A stretch of 64,000 nt of DNA from JAJPHF01 sp035293805 (GTDB lineage Bacteria > Chloroflexota > UBA6077 > JAJPHF01), in contig DATGMD010000073.1 in the NCBI GenBank assembly GCA_035293805.1, positions 1 through 64,000 of the forward strand. The letters are read 5' to 3'. The first letter of the stretch is position 1; the number at the start of each line of letters is the position of its first letter. The notes below the pieces were generated by a model, which was not told the origin of the DNA, searched no databases, and saw nothing but the letters and a program-made list of their open reading frames with translations. Position numbers and translations under genes: made by a program. Positions 16,717-24,661 of the stretch are shown one piece after another.

Positions 16717-16887
16717 ATGCCTGGCAAGAAACACTTGAGCGGCGTGGGCGCGAAAGAGCAGCGCATGTACGAGCACATCAAGGAGTCGGCCGAGGAGTCG
16801 GGGCGCTACGGCAAGCGCGCCGAGGAGGTGGCCGCCCGCACGGTGATGAAGCACCACAAGGAAGAGCACCACAAGAAGGGCCAGTAG
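16717..16887 (+). CDS. Small charged His/Lys-rich protein
   Basis: 56 residues, with a very strong ribosome site (AAGGAGGTTGGAG). The sequence is highly charged and helical (EQRMYEHIKESAEESGRYG, then AARTVMKHHKEEHHKKGQ). It resembles small proteins often labelled plasmid-stabilisation or stress-related; no biochemical role is established. It is followed by a strong terminator. It may form a short operon with the M24 gene, 66 bases upstream. Confidence 0.75.
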   Translation: MPGKKHLSGVGAKEQRMYEHIKESAEESGRYGKRAEEVAARTVMKHHKEEHHKKGQ

Positions 16888-16910
16888 TCGGCAGCCCCCT
16901 TTTCCGCCAT

Positions 16911-16952
16911 AGACGAAGCCCCCAGCCGTCAATAGGGCCGGGGGCTTCGTCT
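16911..16952. terminator. Strong GC hairpin between convergent genes
   Basis: AGACGAAGCCCCC pairs with GGGGGCTTCGTCT (13 bp), and an inner GCC/GGC extends the stem. It sits between the small His/Lys-rich gene and the convergent DUF3105 gene, so it probably ends transcription from both sides. Confidence 0.75.
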
Positions 16953-16968
16953 GTCTGGGCGCTGGCGC

Positions 16969-17670
16969 CTACGGGTTCTGGATCGGCGTGCCGGCGCCGC
17001 CGCTGCACAGCGCGCCCGGCTCGGGCGTCTGCGTGCCGTTGGCGTAGTTGCGGATGAACTGGGGCAAGCGCGGGTCGCTGGCGCTGTCCACCTTGAGCTG
17101 GAGGCCCCAGGCCGAGGCGACGACCGGCGACGGCAGCGGCGGGGTGTCGGTCCACGGGCTCAGCAGGACGTAGCTCTTGCCGCGCACCAGATCGCGCAGC
17201 TGCTGCACCTGATCGGCCGGCAGATCGGGCTGGTAGGTGATCCACACCGCGCCGTGCTCCATGGAGTGAACCGCCATCTCCTTCGGGACCGGCTGGTCGT
17301 AGACGCCGCAGTTCTCCCAGACGGCGTTGTGGGCGCCGCCCACCGGGGGCACCTGCGGGTAGTCGACCGGGCCGGTGACGTGGTCGCGGCTGAGGTTGCC
17401 GAACTTCTCGACGCCCGTCACGGCCGCGGTCTTGGGCACGACCTCGATCAGGAGGAACGCCGCGATCGCGAGCACGATGAGAATGGCGATGATGATCCAG
17501 GAGAGCCATTTACGGCGAAAGCTCGCCGCTCGCTGCTGCTTGCGCAGCTCTTCGCGCTTGGCCTGCCGCGCCGCGCGATTCTCCAGGCGCGAGCGCCGCA
17601 GCGACGGGCCGTCGCCCGGCGACGGCACGCCCGCCTGGTTGTTGGTAGAGGTATCTGTTTCCCTCGCCAC
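16969..17670 (-). CDS. DUF3105 membrane-anchored protein
   Basis: 233 residues from GTG 17670, which has GGAGG upstream; the frame is open to a GTG at 17709. A charged cytoplasmic N-terminus is followed by one membrane segment (IIIAILIVLAIAAFLLIEVV) and an external DUF3105 domain. The domain signatures are PPVGGAHNAVWENCG and HSMEHGAVWITYQP; its conserved His, Cys and Glu residues could bind metal. Function unknown. It lies downstream of the 3-hydroxyanthranilate dioxygenase gene on the same strand. Confidence 0.85.
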   Translation of the reverse strand: MARETDTSTNNQAGVPSPGDGPSLRRSRLENRAARQAKREELRKQQRAASFRRKWLSWIIIAILIVLAIAAFLLIEVVPKTAAVTGVEKFGNLSRDHVTGPVDYPQVPPVGGAHNAVWENCGVYDQPVPKEMAVHSMEHGAVWITYQPDLPADQVQQLRDLVRGKSYVLLSPWTDTPPLPSPVVASAWGLQLKVDSASDPRLPQFIRNYANGTQTPEPGALCSGGAGTPIQNP

Positions 17671-17773
17671 CGCCGCCTCCGCGCCGCCCCGGGGCTGCCG
17701 TCTCCGCACGGCATGGCCCGGCCCGCGGCCATGTTCCCGAGATTGTAGCCGATGCCCGCCTGCCGGCGCCGCT

Positions 17774-18322
17774 CTAGCGCGCGGGCACCGGCGCCTGCGG
17801 CGGGGCGGCGTGCTCGGGCTGCACGTGGCCGCAGCGCGGGCAGGTGCGGAGCGCCTCGCTGGCGTCGAAGGCCTCGATGGCGGCGCGCAGGTCGCGCTCG
17901 ATGTCCATGGCGCTCATCGTCACGCGGTGCAGCTCGGCGTTGCACTGGTCGCAGTACCAGATGAGCGACTCGCTGTCGCTCGGGCCGCGCTTGATCTCGA
18001 TGACGAGGCCCCAGGTATCGGCCGGGCGGTGGGGCGCGTGGGGCGTGTGGGCCGGGGCGAGGAGCATCTCGCCCTCGCGGATGACCGCGTTCTGCCGCTG
18101 GCCGGCCTTGTCGATGTACTCCAGGGTCATGTCGCCCTTGAGCATGTAGAAGATCTCGTCGGAGGGGTCGTCGTGGAAGTCGCGGCGGGCGTTCGGCCCA
18201 CGAATGATCATGGCGGTGAACTGGGAGTCTTCCCAGATGACCTTGTTGCCGACGGGCGGCTCGAAGCTCTGGCGGTTCTCCTCGATCCACTGCCACAGGT
18301 CGCGCGAGATGAGCGGCTGCAT
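17774..18322 (-). CDS. nbaC: 3-hydroxyanthranilate 3,4-dioxygenase
   Basis: 182 residues, the bacterial length for this enzyme. It opens the ring of 3-hydroxyanthranilate in the kynurenine pathway, giving the precursor of quinolinate or 2-aminomuconate. The cupin iron site is visible as FHDDPSDEIFYML (His and Glu, about residues 49-58) plus a second-motif His in PAHTPHAPHRP. The bacterial-type rubredoxin-like site is complete: CDQC (about 123) and CPRC (about 160). GGAGGTG stands before the ATG. Tryptophan 2,3-dioxygenase lies about 5 kb upstream on the same strand, separated by phage-type genes. Confidence 0.93.
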   Translation of the reverse strand: MQPLISRDLWQWIEENRQSFEPPVGNKVIWEDSQFTAMIIRGPNARRDFHDDPSDEIFYMLKGDMTLEYIDKAGQRQNAVIREGEMLLAPAHTPHAPHRPADTWGLVIEIKRGPSDSESLIWYCDQCNAELHRVTMSAMDIERDLRAAIEAFDASEALRTCPRCGHVQPEHAAPPQAPVPAR

Positions 18323-18363
18323 GGAGCACCTCCGGCAGGCACGGCGCTGTCGCCGCTATGATA

Positions 18364-18545
18364 TCAGGCGCCGTCGACGTTGGCTTGGGCGAGGCGCTGG
18401 GCGCCGAGGGCGAGGACGGTCTGCCAGCGGTAGAGGGTGGCGCGCAGCGCCGGGCGAGCCGGGGCGGGCGCCGTCACCAGCGCGTCGGCCGTCTCGACGA
18501 GGCGCACCGCTGCCCGCGCCAGGTCGGCGGCGATGGCCGCGACCT
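18364..18545 (-). CDS. Possible small protein or C-terminal remnant after the phage block
   Basis: The last ~60 codons of an open frame read PPEVAAIAADLARAAVRLVE, ending in QRLAQANVDGA, a plausible helical protein. The start is unclear because the upstream part runs into the C/G-rich repeat at 18549-18670. It may be a phage gene whose 5' end was lost to repeat insertion. No family recognised. Confidence 0.35.
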
Positions 18546-18548
18546 CCG

Positions 18549-18670
18549 GGGGGGCGAGAGCGCCTCCCCGGCTTCCCAATCCTGGGGGAGAAGGGGGGGA
18601 ATCCTGGGGGACACCCCCAATTCCCCCGGCAGGGGCGCGCCCCTGCACCCCCGGGGACGTGGCGGGGGGG
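18549..18670. repeat. C/G-rich palindromic repeat cluster
   Basis: Contains GGGGGACACCCCC flanked by pairing arms, and the palindrome CAGGGGCGCGCCCCTG followed by CACCCCCGGG. The same order (GGGGGACACCCCC, then CCCCGGCAGGG..CCCCTGCACCCCCGG) recurs at 29573-29700 after copA. Confidence 0.7.
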
Positions 18671-18671
18671 G

Positions 18672-19208
18672 TCAGCCGGCGCGAGGCGGGGCGAGCCGGG
18701 CGCGCAGCGCCGCTAGCGCCTGGTGCAGGCGGCGCCACACCTGCTGCTTGGTGATCGCCTGCCAGGCCCCGATCTCGCTCAGGCTCCAGCCCTCCACGGC
18801 CCACAGCCACAGGGCCAGTCCGTCCTGCCAGCCTAGCAAGCGTACGACGTCGTCCCATCCCAGGTCCTCCGTAATCGCCGGGTCCGCCTCCGGACCGGCG
18901 AGATGTTGCATGCGCTCGGGGCGCCACCGCACGCGGTGGGCGCGGCCGCGCGTGTTCCGCACCTGCCAGGTGTCGCGCCGGGCGCGGCGCCGGGCGTCGC
19001 GCACGAACGCCGGTCGTGCGGCGGCCGGCGCCGCGGCCCGCGCTTCGAGCTGGGCCAGCGCGAGCATCTGCACGGCGTCGTCGAGCTCGGCCGAGGCGTC
19101 GAGGTCACAGCCCAGTGAGGGCAGCAGCACGGCGAGCGCAGGGTCAAGCGCGGCGACTACCGCGCGGCTGGCCGGGTGGAGGTGGCGCGGGCGCTCCTGC
19201 TCGCTCAT
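18672..19208 (-). CDS. Sigma-70 region-4-like HTH protein of the phage block
   Basis: 178 residues. The start codon overlaps the portal stop as ATGA, so translation is coupled. The C-terminus has a helix-turn-helix like sigma region 4 (WSLSEIGAWQAITKQQVWRR, about residues 135-155) ending in a basic helix. The N-terminal two-thirds is Ala/Arg-rich and not recognised. It probably binds DNA, either as a late-gene regulator or as a packaging accessory. Placement after terminase and portal is unusual for a regulator. Confidence 0.6.
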   Translation of the reverse strand: MSEQERPRHLHPASRAVVAALDPALAVLLPSLGCDLDASAELDDAVQMLALAQLEARAAAPAAARPAFVRDARRRARRDTWQVRNTRGRAHRVRWRPERMQHLAGPEADPAITEDLGWDDVVRLLGWQDGLALWLWAVEGWSLSEIGAWQAITKQQVWRRLHQALAALRARLAPPRAG

Positions 19209-20680
19209 AGCGCACCCGTTGTGGGGGGTGCGGCGCCAAGCGCCTGGCGCTCGGCTTGCAGGCGCGCTAGCTCGATCTCGGGCGACTCGGTGCCGAGCGC
19301 GTCGAGCGCGGTCTGGCGGCTGCGCAGGCCGGCGGCGACCAGCGCCACGTTGTTGCGGACCTCCTGGGCGTCGTCCTGGGGCATCATGCTGGGCCAGACG
19401 ACGCGCGGGCGCAGGCCGGCGAAGGCGCCCGGCGCGGCTAGCCCCACACGCTCGGCCACCTGCCAGATGAGGCGCGCGCGCCGCCGCAGCGCCGCCGCCC
19501 AGACGACCCGCTTGCGGAGCGTCTTTTGGATGAGGGGGCGCAGCTCGGTCTCGAGGGCGACGCCGGAGAGGAGGCGCCCGGAGTCGCCGAAGGCGGTGCG
19601 CGGCGTCTCGGCCGTCTCGTAGAGGGCGCGGAGGACCTGGTTGATGTGGTCTTGCACGGCGACCGACTGCCCCTGCCACTCCAATAGCTTCACGTCGGCG
19701 TCGCGCGGGAGGTCCCACACCGAGCCGGGGCCGACGGCGATGGCGTCGTGGTCCTCGACGCCGCGAAAGACGACCGGTGGGTCGGCGTGGTAGCGGATGA
19801 CGTCGGCCTGGTCGCTCAGGCGTTCGTTCAGCTCGCGGTTGAGGGGGATGACGTCGGCCAGGTCGGAGCGGCCCCAGAACTCGTTGGGCCCCGGCAGGTT
19901 GGGCACGTGGACGAAGGGGATCACGCCGTAGGGGTTCGGCCCCTGGCGCACCACGCGCCCGCCCACTTCGAGCCGGAAGGCGGCGGCGGTCCAAGTCTCG
20001 ACGACCTCGACGTCGGGGGATAGGGGATGGGGGATAGGGGCGTAGAGCGCTTCGGCGTCCTCGCGGGCGAGGCAGTAGGCGAGGTCGACGCGTTGGAGGG
20101 TGGCAAGGTCGTCGGCGCGCCAGCGCGCGAAGAAGCCGAGCGGGTCGACGCTGACGACGCGGATGCGTCGCGCCGCCGCGTCCCAGAATACCTTGTACAC
20201 GCCGTCGCCGAGCACGCCGGCGTTGGTGGCGCAGGCAAGGTCGACCACGTCGAGGTCGTTGTCGTCGTAGACGGCGTAGAGGAGGGCTTCCGCGGCGGCA
20301 GCGTTGCCCTCACCCCCCGCCCTCTCCCAGGGGGAGAGGGGGCTAGACCTACTCCCCTCTCCCCTCGCCTTCGCTCCTGGGGAGAGGGGGCTGGACGGGC
20401 TGCCATCTCCCCCGGGGAGAGGGGGTGGGGGTGAGGAGGCCTCGACGGCGAAGCCGACGCCGCGGCCGATGAGGAACGAGACGCCCTTGTCGACGATGGT
20501 GCGGGCGTAGTTGGCGACGAGGCTGGTGCGGCCGCGGCGTGGCGTGAGGTAGTGCTGACCCTCGTAGAAGGCCAGGCAGTCGCGGTAGCGGCGCAGGCGC
20601 GCGGCGTCGTCGAGCGCGAGGGCCTGGGCGCGGGTGCGCGCCACCGGCCGGCCAAACGGCGAGAACGGAATCACGGTCAT
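19205..20680 (-). CDS. Phage portal protein
   Basis: 491 residues, similar to SPP1 gp6-type portals, which form the dodecameric DNA channel at a capsid vertex. Features: a YYEGQH-like segment (LAFYEGQHYL, about 40), VANYARTIVDKGVSFLIGRG (about 55-75), VIPFVHVPNL, DLADVIPLNRELNERLSDQA (about 245-265) and SGVALETELRPLIQKT. About 45 residues (80-125) rich in Ser/Pro/Gly are encoded by inserted palindromic repeats and keep the frame open. AGGAGG stands before the ATG. It lies 71 bases after the large terminase gene. Confidence 0.85.
   Translation of the reverse strand: MTVIPFSPFGRPVARTRAQALALDDAARLRRYRDCLAFYEGQHYLTPRRGRTSLVANYARTIVDKGVSFLIGRGVGFAVEASSPPPPLPGGDGSPSSPLSPGAKARGEGSRSSPLSPWERAGGEGNAAAAEALLYAVYDDNDLDVVDLACATNAGVLGDGVYKVFWDAAARRIRVVSVDPLGFFARWRADDLATLQRVDLAYCLAREDAEALYAPIPHPLSPDVEVVETWTAAAFRLEVGGRVVRQGPNPYGVIPFVHVPNLPGPNEFWGRSDLADVIPLNRELNERLSDQADVIRYHADPPVVFRGVEDHDAIAVGPGSVWDLPRDADVKLLEWQGQSVAVQDHINQVLRALYETAETPRTAFGDSGRLLSGVALETELRPLIQKTLRKRVVWAAALRRRARLIWQVAERVGLAAPGAFAGLRPRVVWPSMMPQDDAQEVRNNVALVAAGLRSRQTALDALGTESPEIELARLQAERQALGAAPPTTGAL
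20305..20440. repeat. Palindromic repeats inserted in frame in the portal gene
   Basis: Three neighbouring units with CTCTCCC..GGGGAGAGGGG cores, the same motif as the centre of the 107-bp element. They add about 45 Ser/Pro/Gly-rich residues to the portal protein without a stop codon. Confidence 0.75.
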
Positions 20681-20751
20681 TCGAGTCCTCCTAGTTTCGG
20701 GGGTTGGGCGATGGAGGGTGGGGGCGAGAGACGTTCTCCGCCCCCCACTCC

Positions 20752-22320
20752 CTATCCCCCAGCCCCCATCCCCCGTAGGGAAGCGCGGCGCTCGGGGGCG
20801 AGGCGGGCGGCCTCGACGAGGAGCGCGAGTGAGATCAGGAAGTCGTCGTGGCCCTCGGCGGGATCGACGTCGAAGGTGAGCGCCTGGTGGGCGCGGACGG
20901 CGTAGCGGGCGGCGCGCGCTTGCTGCCAGAAGGCGGCGGCCTCGGGTGAGCCGTCGTCGGCGTACATGCGCACGCGGCCGGCGTTGACGGCGGCGAGCAG
21001 GCTGTAGGCGAGGGCGCTCTTGCTGGGCGCGGTGAACACGAACGGCGTGCAGCGGGACGGGCCGAGCGCGCCTACCAGGAAGGACGCGACGGCGCCGCCG
21101 ACGCCGGTCGCGTCGACCACGACCTGGCGCACCTGCCAGACGTTTTTCAGCAGGTCGATGAGCTGCGGGATCAGCTCGCGGTGCTTGCGGCCGGTCCAAG
21201 CGTAGTGCTCGACGATCTCTAGGTGCGGCTCCTCGACGCCGAGGACGCGCGTGCGCGTGAGCCGCGCGAGCGTGAGCACGGCGCTGTCGCGGCGGGCGGC
21301 GGGGGCGAAGTGACCCCCACCCCCAACCCCCTCCCCCCATAAGGGGGAGGGGGCATTTTCTTCTTCGCCGGCGCAGTCGAGGGCGGCGACGTAGACCGCG
21401 CCGGGCTGGGGGCGGCGCTCGCGCGGGTGCGTGCCGGCGAGCTGGGCGAGGTGGGCGGGGCCGAGCAGGCGGCCGCTGCCGGCGACGGGGCGCAGGGCGT
21501 ACTGCGTCTGGAACAGCGGGTGGTCCTCGCCGAGGCGGTCGCGCTCGGCGGCCACGTAGGCGCCGTAGGCGGCGACTTCGGCCGCGCCGGCCGTCCAGTC
21601 GTAGGCGAAGTGGCGCCGGACGCCGTCCTCGGCTTCGAGCGCCTGGTGGTGAGCGGCCGTCTGCTCCAGCAGGGTGCTGCCGTCCCAGGCGGTGCCGTAG
21701 AGCACGGTCGTGACGTTGCCGGTGGCGCCCATCGGGCGGAAGTCCTTGGCGTACTTGGCGGCGCTGAAGTCCTGGGCCTCGTCGATCTCCAGCAGCAGGC
21801 TGGCGGTGGCGCCGACGACGCTGGCGTGCTCCTGGCCGGAGAAGAACAGGGCGCGGGCGGCGCCGACCTCGCGGATGTAGCCGTGGCGGGCGCGCCACTG
21901 GCCGGCGGTGAGCGGGTTCTGGAGCAGGCTATCGAGGCGCAGCAGCGACGTGATGACCTGCGGGCGGTAAGTGGGCGCGGCCTTGACGAGCGTGCCGCCG
22001 CGCCGCTGGCAGAGGGTCAGCAGGTAGCACTCGAGCGCGGCCGACAGCTCGTTCTTGCCCATCTGGCGGGCGTACATGACGGTGAAGGTGCGCCCCAGGC
22101 CGCCGAAGACGCTGGCCAGAATGGCGCGCGCGGGCGCGAGCTGGTAGGGGCGCAGCGGCCGGCGCAGGACGTAGCGGCAGTACAGCTCGAGGTCGCCGGC
22201 GACGCGGCGCAGGGCCGCGGCGCGCCGGGCCGAAAAGGGCGGGCGCGGGCCGCGGCGGCGCCCGGCCGCCCCCGCGGGCGGCGCGGCCGGTGCGGCGCGC
22301 TGGCTGGTATGGTTCGTCAC
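20752..22320 (-). CDS. Phage terminase large subunit
   Basis: 522 residues. The ATPase domain has a Walker A-type MYARQMGKNELSAA (about residue 80) and Walker B LLLEIDEAQD (about 180). The RNase H-like nuclease has the Asp sites ALDCAG (about 310), VVVDATGVGG (about 385) and HDDFLISLAL near the C-terminus. It is the motor and headful nuclease that packages DNA through the portal. Residues about 315-338 (APSPLWGEGVGGGG) come from an inserted C/G-rich repeat placed right after the first nuclease Asp. A weak ribosome site lies upstream. Confidence 0.88.
   Translation of the reverse strand: MTNHTSQRAAPAAPPAGAAGRRRGPRPPFSARRAAALRRVAGDLELYCRYVLRRPLRPYQLAPARAILASVFGGLGRTFTVMYARQMGKNELSAALECYLLTLCQRRGGTLVKAAPTYRPQVITSLLRLDSLLQNPLTAGQWRARHGYIREVGAARALFFSGQEHASVVGATASLLLEIDEAQDFSAAKYAKDFRPMGATGNVTTVLYGTAWDGSTLLEQTAAHHQALEAEDGVRRHFAYDWTAGAAEVAAYGAYVAAERDRLGEDHPLFQTQYALRPVAGSGRLLGPAHLAQLAGTHPRERRPQPGAVYVAALDCAGEEENAPSPLWGEGVGGGGHFAPAARRDSAVLTLARLTRTRVLGVEEPHLEIVEHYAWTGRKHRELIPQLIDLLKNVWQVRQVVVDATGVGGAVASFLVGALGPSRCTPFVFTAPSKSALAYSLLAAVNAGRVRMYADDGSPEAAAFWQQARAARYAVRAHQALTFDVDPAEGHDDFLISLALLVEAARLAPERRASLRGMGAGG
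21305..21375. repeat. Palindromic repeat inserted in frame in the terminase gene
   Basis: A CCCCCAACCCCCTCCCCCC..GGGGGAGGGGG type unit encodes the Pro/Gly-rich insert next to the nuclease motif. It resembles the repeats in copA and in intergenic regions. Confidence 0.65.
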
Positions 22321-22372
22321 GACTGGACTCCTTGGCTCGCGCGTAATTCCCGAGGAACGATCAAACGATGCT

Positions 22373-22404
22373 CCCTGAGCGGCGCGGCGCCGCGCCGCTC
22401 AGGG
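22373..22404. repeat. Perfect 32-bp palindrome
   Basis: CCCTGAGCGGCGCGGC is followed immediately by its reverse complement. The stop codon (TGA) of the small membrane-protein gene lies inside it. It could act as a terminator between the two halves of the phage block or be a mobile palindromic repeat. Confidence 0.65.
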
Positions 22405-22656
22405 ATGCTGGAGACGCTGCCGCACCTGGTCCCAGAGCACGAGCGCGAGCGTAATAGCCGCGCCGAGCAGGGCCTGCACCTGGGGCGGCGTGAGCCGCGG
22501 CCACCAGCGGGAGGCGGGCGCGGGAGGAGCGGGCGTAGCCGGCGCGGTGGCGGGCGGCGTCGTGCGCCCAAGGCGCCAGCGGCGCAGGGCGGCCCAAAGG
22601 GCGGCCTGGCCGGGGCCTGGCGTGCAGCTTGCCCGTCGCTTCCGTCGCATCTCCAT
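22399..22656 (-). CDS. Small single-span membrane protein of the phage block
   Basis: 85 residues (or 83 from the next ATG). A basic, Pro/Ala-rich N-terminus is followed by one hydrophobic segment VQALLGAAITLALVLWDQVR near the C-terminus. It lies between the small terminase-like gene and the large terminase, on the same strand. The position and single span would allow a holin-like or accessory role, but no family is recognised. Confidence 0.5.
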   Translation of the reverse strand: MEMRRKRRASCTPGPGQAALWAALRRWRLGRTTPPATAPATPAPPAPASRWWPRLTPPQVQALLGAAITLALVLWDQVRQRLQHP

Positions 22657-22748
22657 TCCTCTCTGTAGCCCGTCGCGTCGGCTGGGCTGGCCCGCGGGGC
22701 GGCTGGTGGGCGAGAGGCCCACCGGCCGCCGGGCCGCGGGGCGCGTGC

Positions 22749-23162
22749 TCAGGCGGCGTCGATGCCCAGCGCGGTCGCGGCCTCGTCGAAGAGGGCCGCC
22801 AGGGCGCCGGCGAAGCGGTCGGCGCTCTCGCCGCCGAGCTGGCGCTGGATGCGCAGCTGGCGGCAGAGCGCCTCCACCAGGCGCGCGTAGGCCTCGGCTG
22901 GCGCATCCTGCTGGCGCAGCGCGCGCAGGATCATCAGGCGGGTGACGGCAATCTCCTCGTCGACGCCCTCGACCGCGCGGGCGGCCATCAGGTCGAGCTT
23001 CTCCTCCGGCGTCAGGATGCGGCTGTAGAGCCCGTGGCGCAGCGCGTTGCGGTTGCCCGGCCGCGCGCCGCAGCGGCCCGCGTGGCTGGCGCACAGATGC
23101 CCGTCGGTGAGCGCGGGCTGCGTGCAGGCGGTACCCTTCCGCGTCGTGGCCTCGCAGCGCAT
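22749..23162 (-). CDS. Phage small-terminase-like / Cys-ribbon protein
   Basis: 137 residues. The N-terminus has a Cys/His cluster (MRCEATTRKGTACTQPAL..GHLCASHAG) followed by GNRNALRHGLYS, an arrangement common in uncharacterised phage proteins encoded just before the large terminase. The rest is helical. By position and motif it is a candidate DNA-recognition subunit of the packaging motor. The start at 23162 has GAGGAGG upstream. The SOS-type box at 23188-23199 lies 26 bases before the start codon. Confidence 0.65.
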   Translation of the reverse strand: MRCEATTRKGTACTQPALTDGHLCASHAGRCGARPGNRNALRHGLYSRILTPEEKLDLMAARAVEGVDEEIAVTRLMILRALRQQDAPAEAYARLVEALCRQLRIQRQLGGESADRFAGALAALFDEAATALGIDAA

Positions 23163-23187
23163 GGTCCTCCTCGCCCCCATCCTAGCA

Positions 23188-23199
23188 GAACATTTGTTC
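23188..23199. promoter_or_regulatory. LexA/SOS-type box before the phage block
   Basis: GAACATTTGTTC is a perfect match to GAAC-N4-GTTC, the LexA operator of Gram-positive-type SOS regulons. It lies just upstream of the first gene of the packaging block on the minus strand. A LexA or LexA-like phage repressor could bind here. Confidence 0.65.
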
Positions 23200-23407
23200 T
23201 ACCGGATAGGCAAAATAAAGCGTGACTGCCTGTCACGTCTCTTGCGGAACTGCTGGTCGCCTCCTCGTTCGTCTCGCGCGTCTACCTCTATAGACGATTT
23301 CGGAGGGCCGATCGTCACCTGCCGCACGGCGCATGCCCGCACGCGGGCCTCAAGCGGTCGCCGTACAGGGGGATGATGGGTGCGGAAACCGCCATGGGTG
23401 GCGGGGG

Positions 23408-24280
23408 CTAGGCGGTGAGGTAGCTGCGGAGGTTCCAGAGGTCGGGGAAGCAGCGCTTGGGGAGGGTGGTCATGAGGTAGCCGACGCCCTCGCTGCCGCC
23501 GGTGCCGCGCTTGAAGCCGATCATGCGCTCGACCACCTCGACGTGGTTCATGCGCCAGAGAGTGAGCCACTCGTCGAACTCGAGCAGCGCCTCGGCGAGG
23601 TCGATGAGGGCGTAGTTGCCCTCGTCGTCGTCGAAGAGGTGGGCGAGCGCGCGCAGGCGCCGCTCTTCGGCGGCGCGCAGCGTCTCGGGCGGCGCGTCGG
23701 GCGGCGGCGTGGGGAGGTCGTAGCCGTGGGCGCGCAGGAGGGCGTAGAGGCGGTCTTGCAGCGACGGCTCGGCCCAGCGCCGCTCCAGCCGCGCCAGGGC
23801 CTCGGGCTCGTTGCGGAAGTGGTCGATGAGGCGGGGGTCGCGCAGGCCGCCGACGATCTCGATCTCGCGGAACTGGCTGGACTGGAAGCCGCTGGCGGGG
23901 TTGAGGTAGCTGCGGAAGCCGAGGAAGTCCTTGGGCGACATGGTCTCGACGAGGTGGATCTGGTCGACGAGCAGGCGCTCGACGGCGACGACGCGGCGCA
24001 CGTAGAAGGTGGCCTTGCGGAGGGGGCGCCGCCAGCCGGCGCGGGTGCCGAGGGCGGTGGCGCGATCGATGAGCGCCGCGGTGGCGTCTAGCTCGTGCAG
24101 GATGAGCTTGAACCACAGCTCGTAGGCCTGGTGGATGATGATGAACAGCGTCTCGTCGTGGTGGGGCGGGTGGGACTGGCAGTGCTGGAGCGCGGTGAGC
24201 GCGGGCACCTGCAGGTAGCCGTTGTAGGAGAGCGGCGCGGCCCGGTTGGTCGCGCTGGCGATCCCGTACCCGCGCCTCAT
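23408..24280 (-). CDS. kynA: Tryptophan 2,3-dioxygenase
   Basis: 290 residues, typical of bacterial TDO. This heme enzyme converts L-tryptophan to N-formylkynurenine, the first step of the kynurenine pathway. Visible: LSYNGYLQVPALTALQ (about 17-32), the active-site His in ETLFIIIHQAYELWFK (about 50), the substrate-binding Arg in SSQFREIE (about 120), the heme ligand region MNHVEVVERMIGFKRGTGGS (about 235-255) and EGVGYLMTTL. GGAGGTG stands before the ATG at 24280. Together with the 3-hydroxyanthranilate dioxygenase and an ACMSD-like hydrolase nearby it points to tryptophan breakdown; the kynureninase step is not in the window. Confidence 0.95.
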   Translation of the reverse strand: MRRGYGIASATNRAAPLSYNGYLQVPALTALQHCQSHPPHHDETLFIIIHQAYELWFKLILHELDATAALIDRATALGTRAGWRRPLRKATFYVRRVVAVERLLVDQIHLVETMSPKDFLGFRSYLNPASGFQSSQFREIEIVGGLRDPRLIDHFRNEPEALARLERRWAEPSLQDRLYALLRAHGYDLPTPPPDAPPETLRAAEERRLRALAHLFDDDEGNYALIDLAEALLEFDEWLTLWRMNHVEVVERMIGFKRGTGGSEGVGYLMTTLPKRCFPDLWNLRSYLTA

Positions 24281-24385
24281 CGCTTCACCTCCGGGCACCA
24301 CTATGGCCGCCCGCGCGCAGCCCGCGCACGCTGAGAATATCGTACAACCCCACGAGGACTGGCCAGCACGCGGGGGGGCACAGCA

Positions 24386-24661
24386 TTGTCTCGCACCTTC
24401 TACCGAATCGTGCTTACCGATCCTCCTACTCTGGCAGACTTCCTCTCGGCTGGTGCCCGCGGTAAGGCCCCTCTCGAAGATGATCCTGAGCGGGCGCGGC
24501 TTCACCAGGGTATCTCCGTCTACGCCACGGCTGCTCAGGCCCGCCGTAAGTCGCGGGCGAGTCCCGTATTGGGCCGGTACGTCGCCGCACTAGAGATTCC
24601 TGACGGTGGACCGATCCACTGGGAGCGCACGACACCCAGTCAAGGCCACCATACTCTCTAG
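24386..24661 (+). CDS. Uncharacterised 91-residue protein
   Basis: 91 residues with a TTG start. It opens SRTFYRIVLTDPPTLADFLS and continues with GISVYATAAQARRKSR and LGRYVAALEIP, ending GHHTL. The pattern is recognisable from small bacterial proteins of unknown function that often sit in toxin-antitoxin-like neighbourhoods. The next small gene follows 82 bases downstream on the same strand. No catalytic motif is visible. Confidence 0.65.
   Translation: MSRTFYRIVLTDPPTLADFLSAGARGKAPLEDDPERARLHQGISVYATAAQARRKSRASPVLGRYVAALEIPDGGPIHWERTTPSQGHHTL

Noticed and set aside
18364..23162. Complete prophage
   Set aside because: No capsid, tail, lysis, replication or integrase genes flank the terminase-portal block, and metabolic genes lie on both sides.
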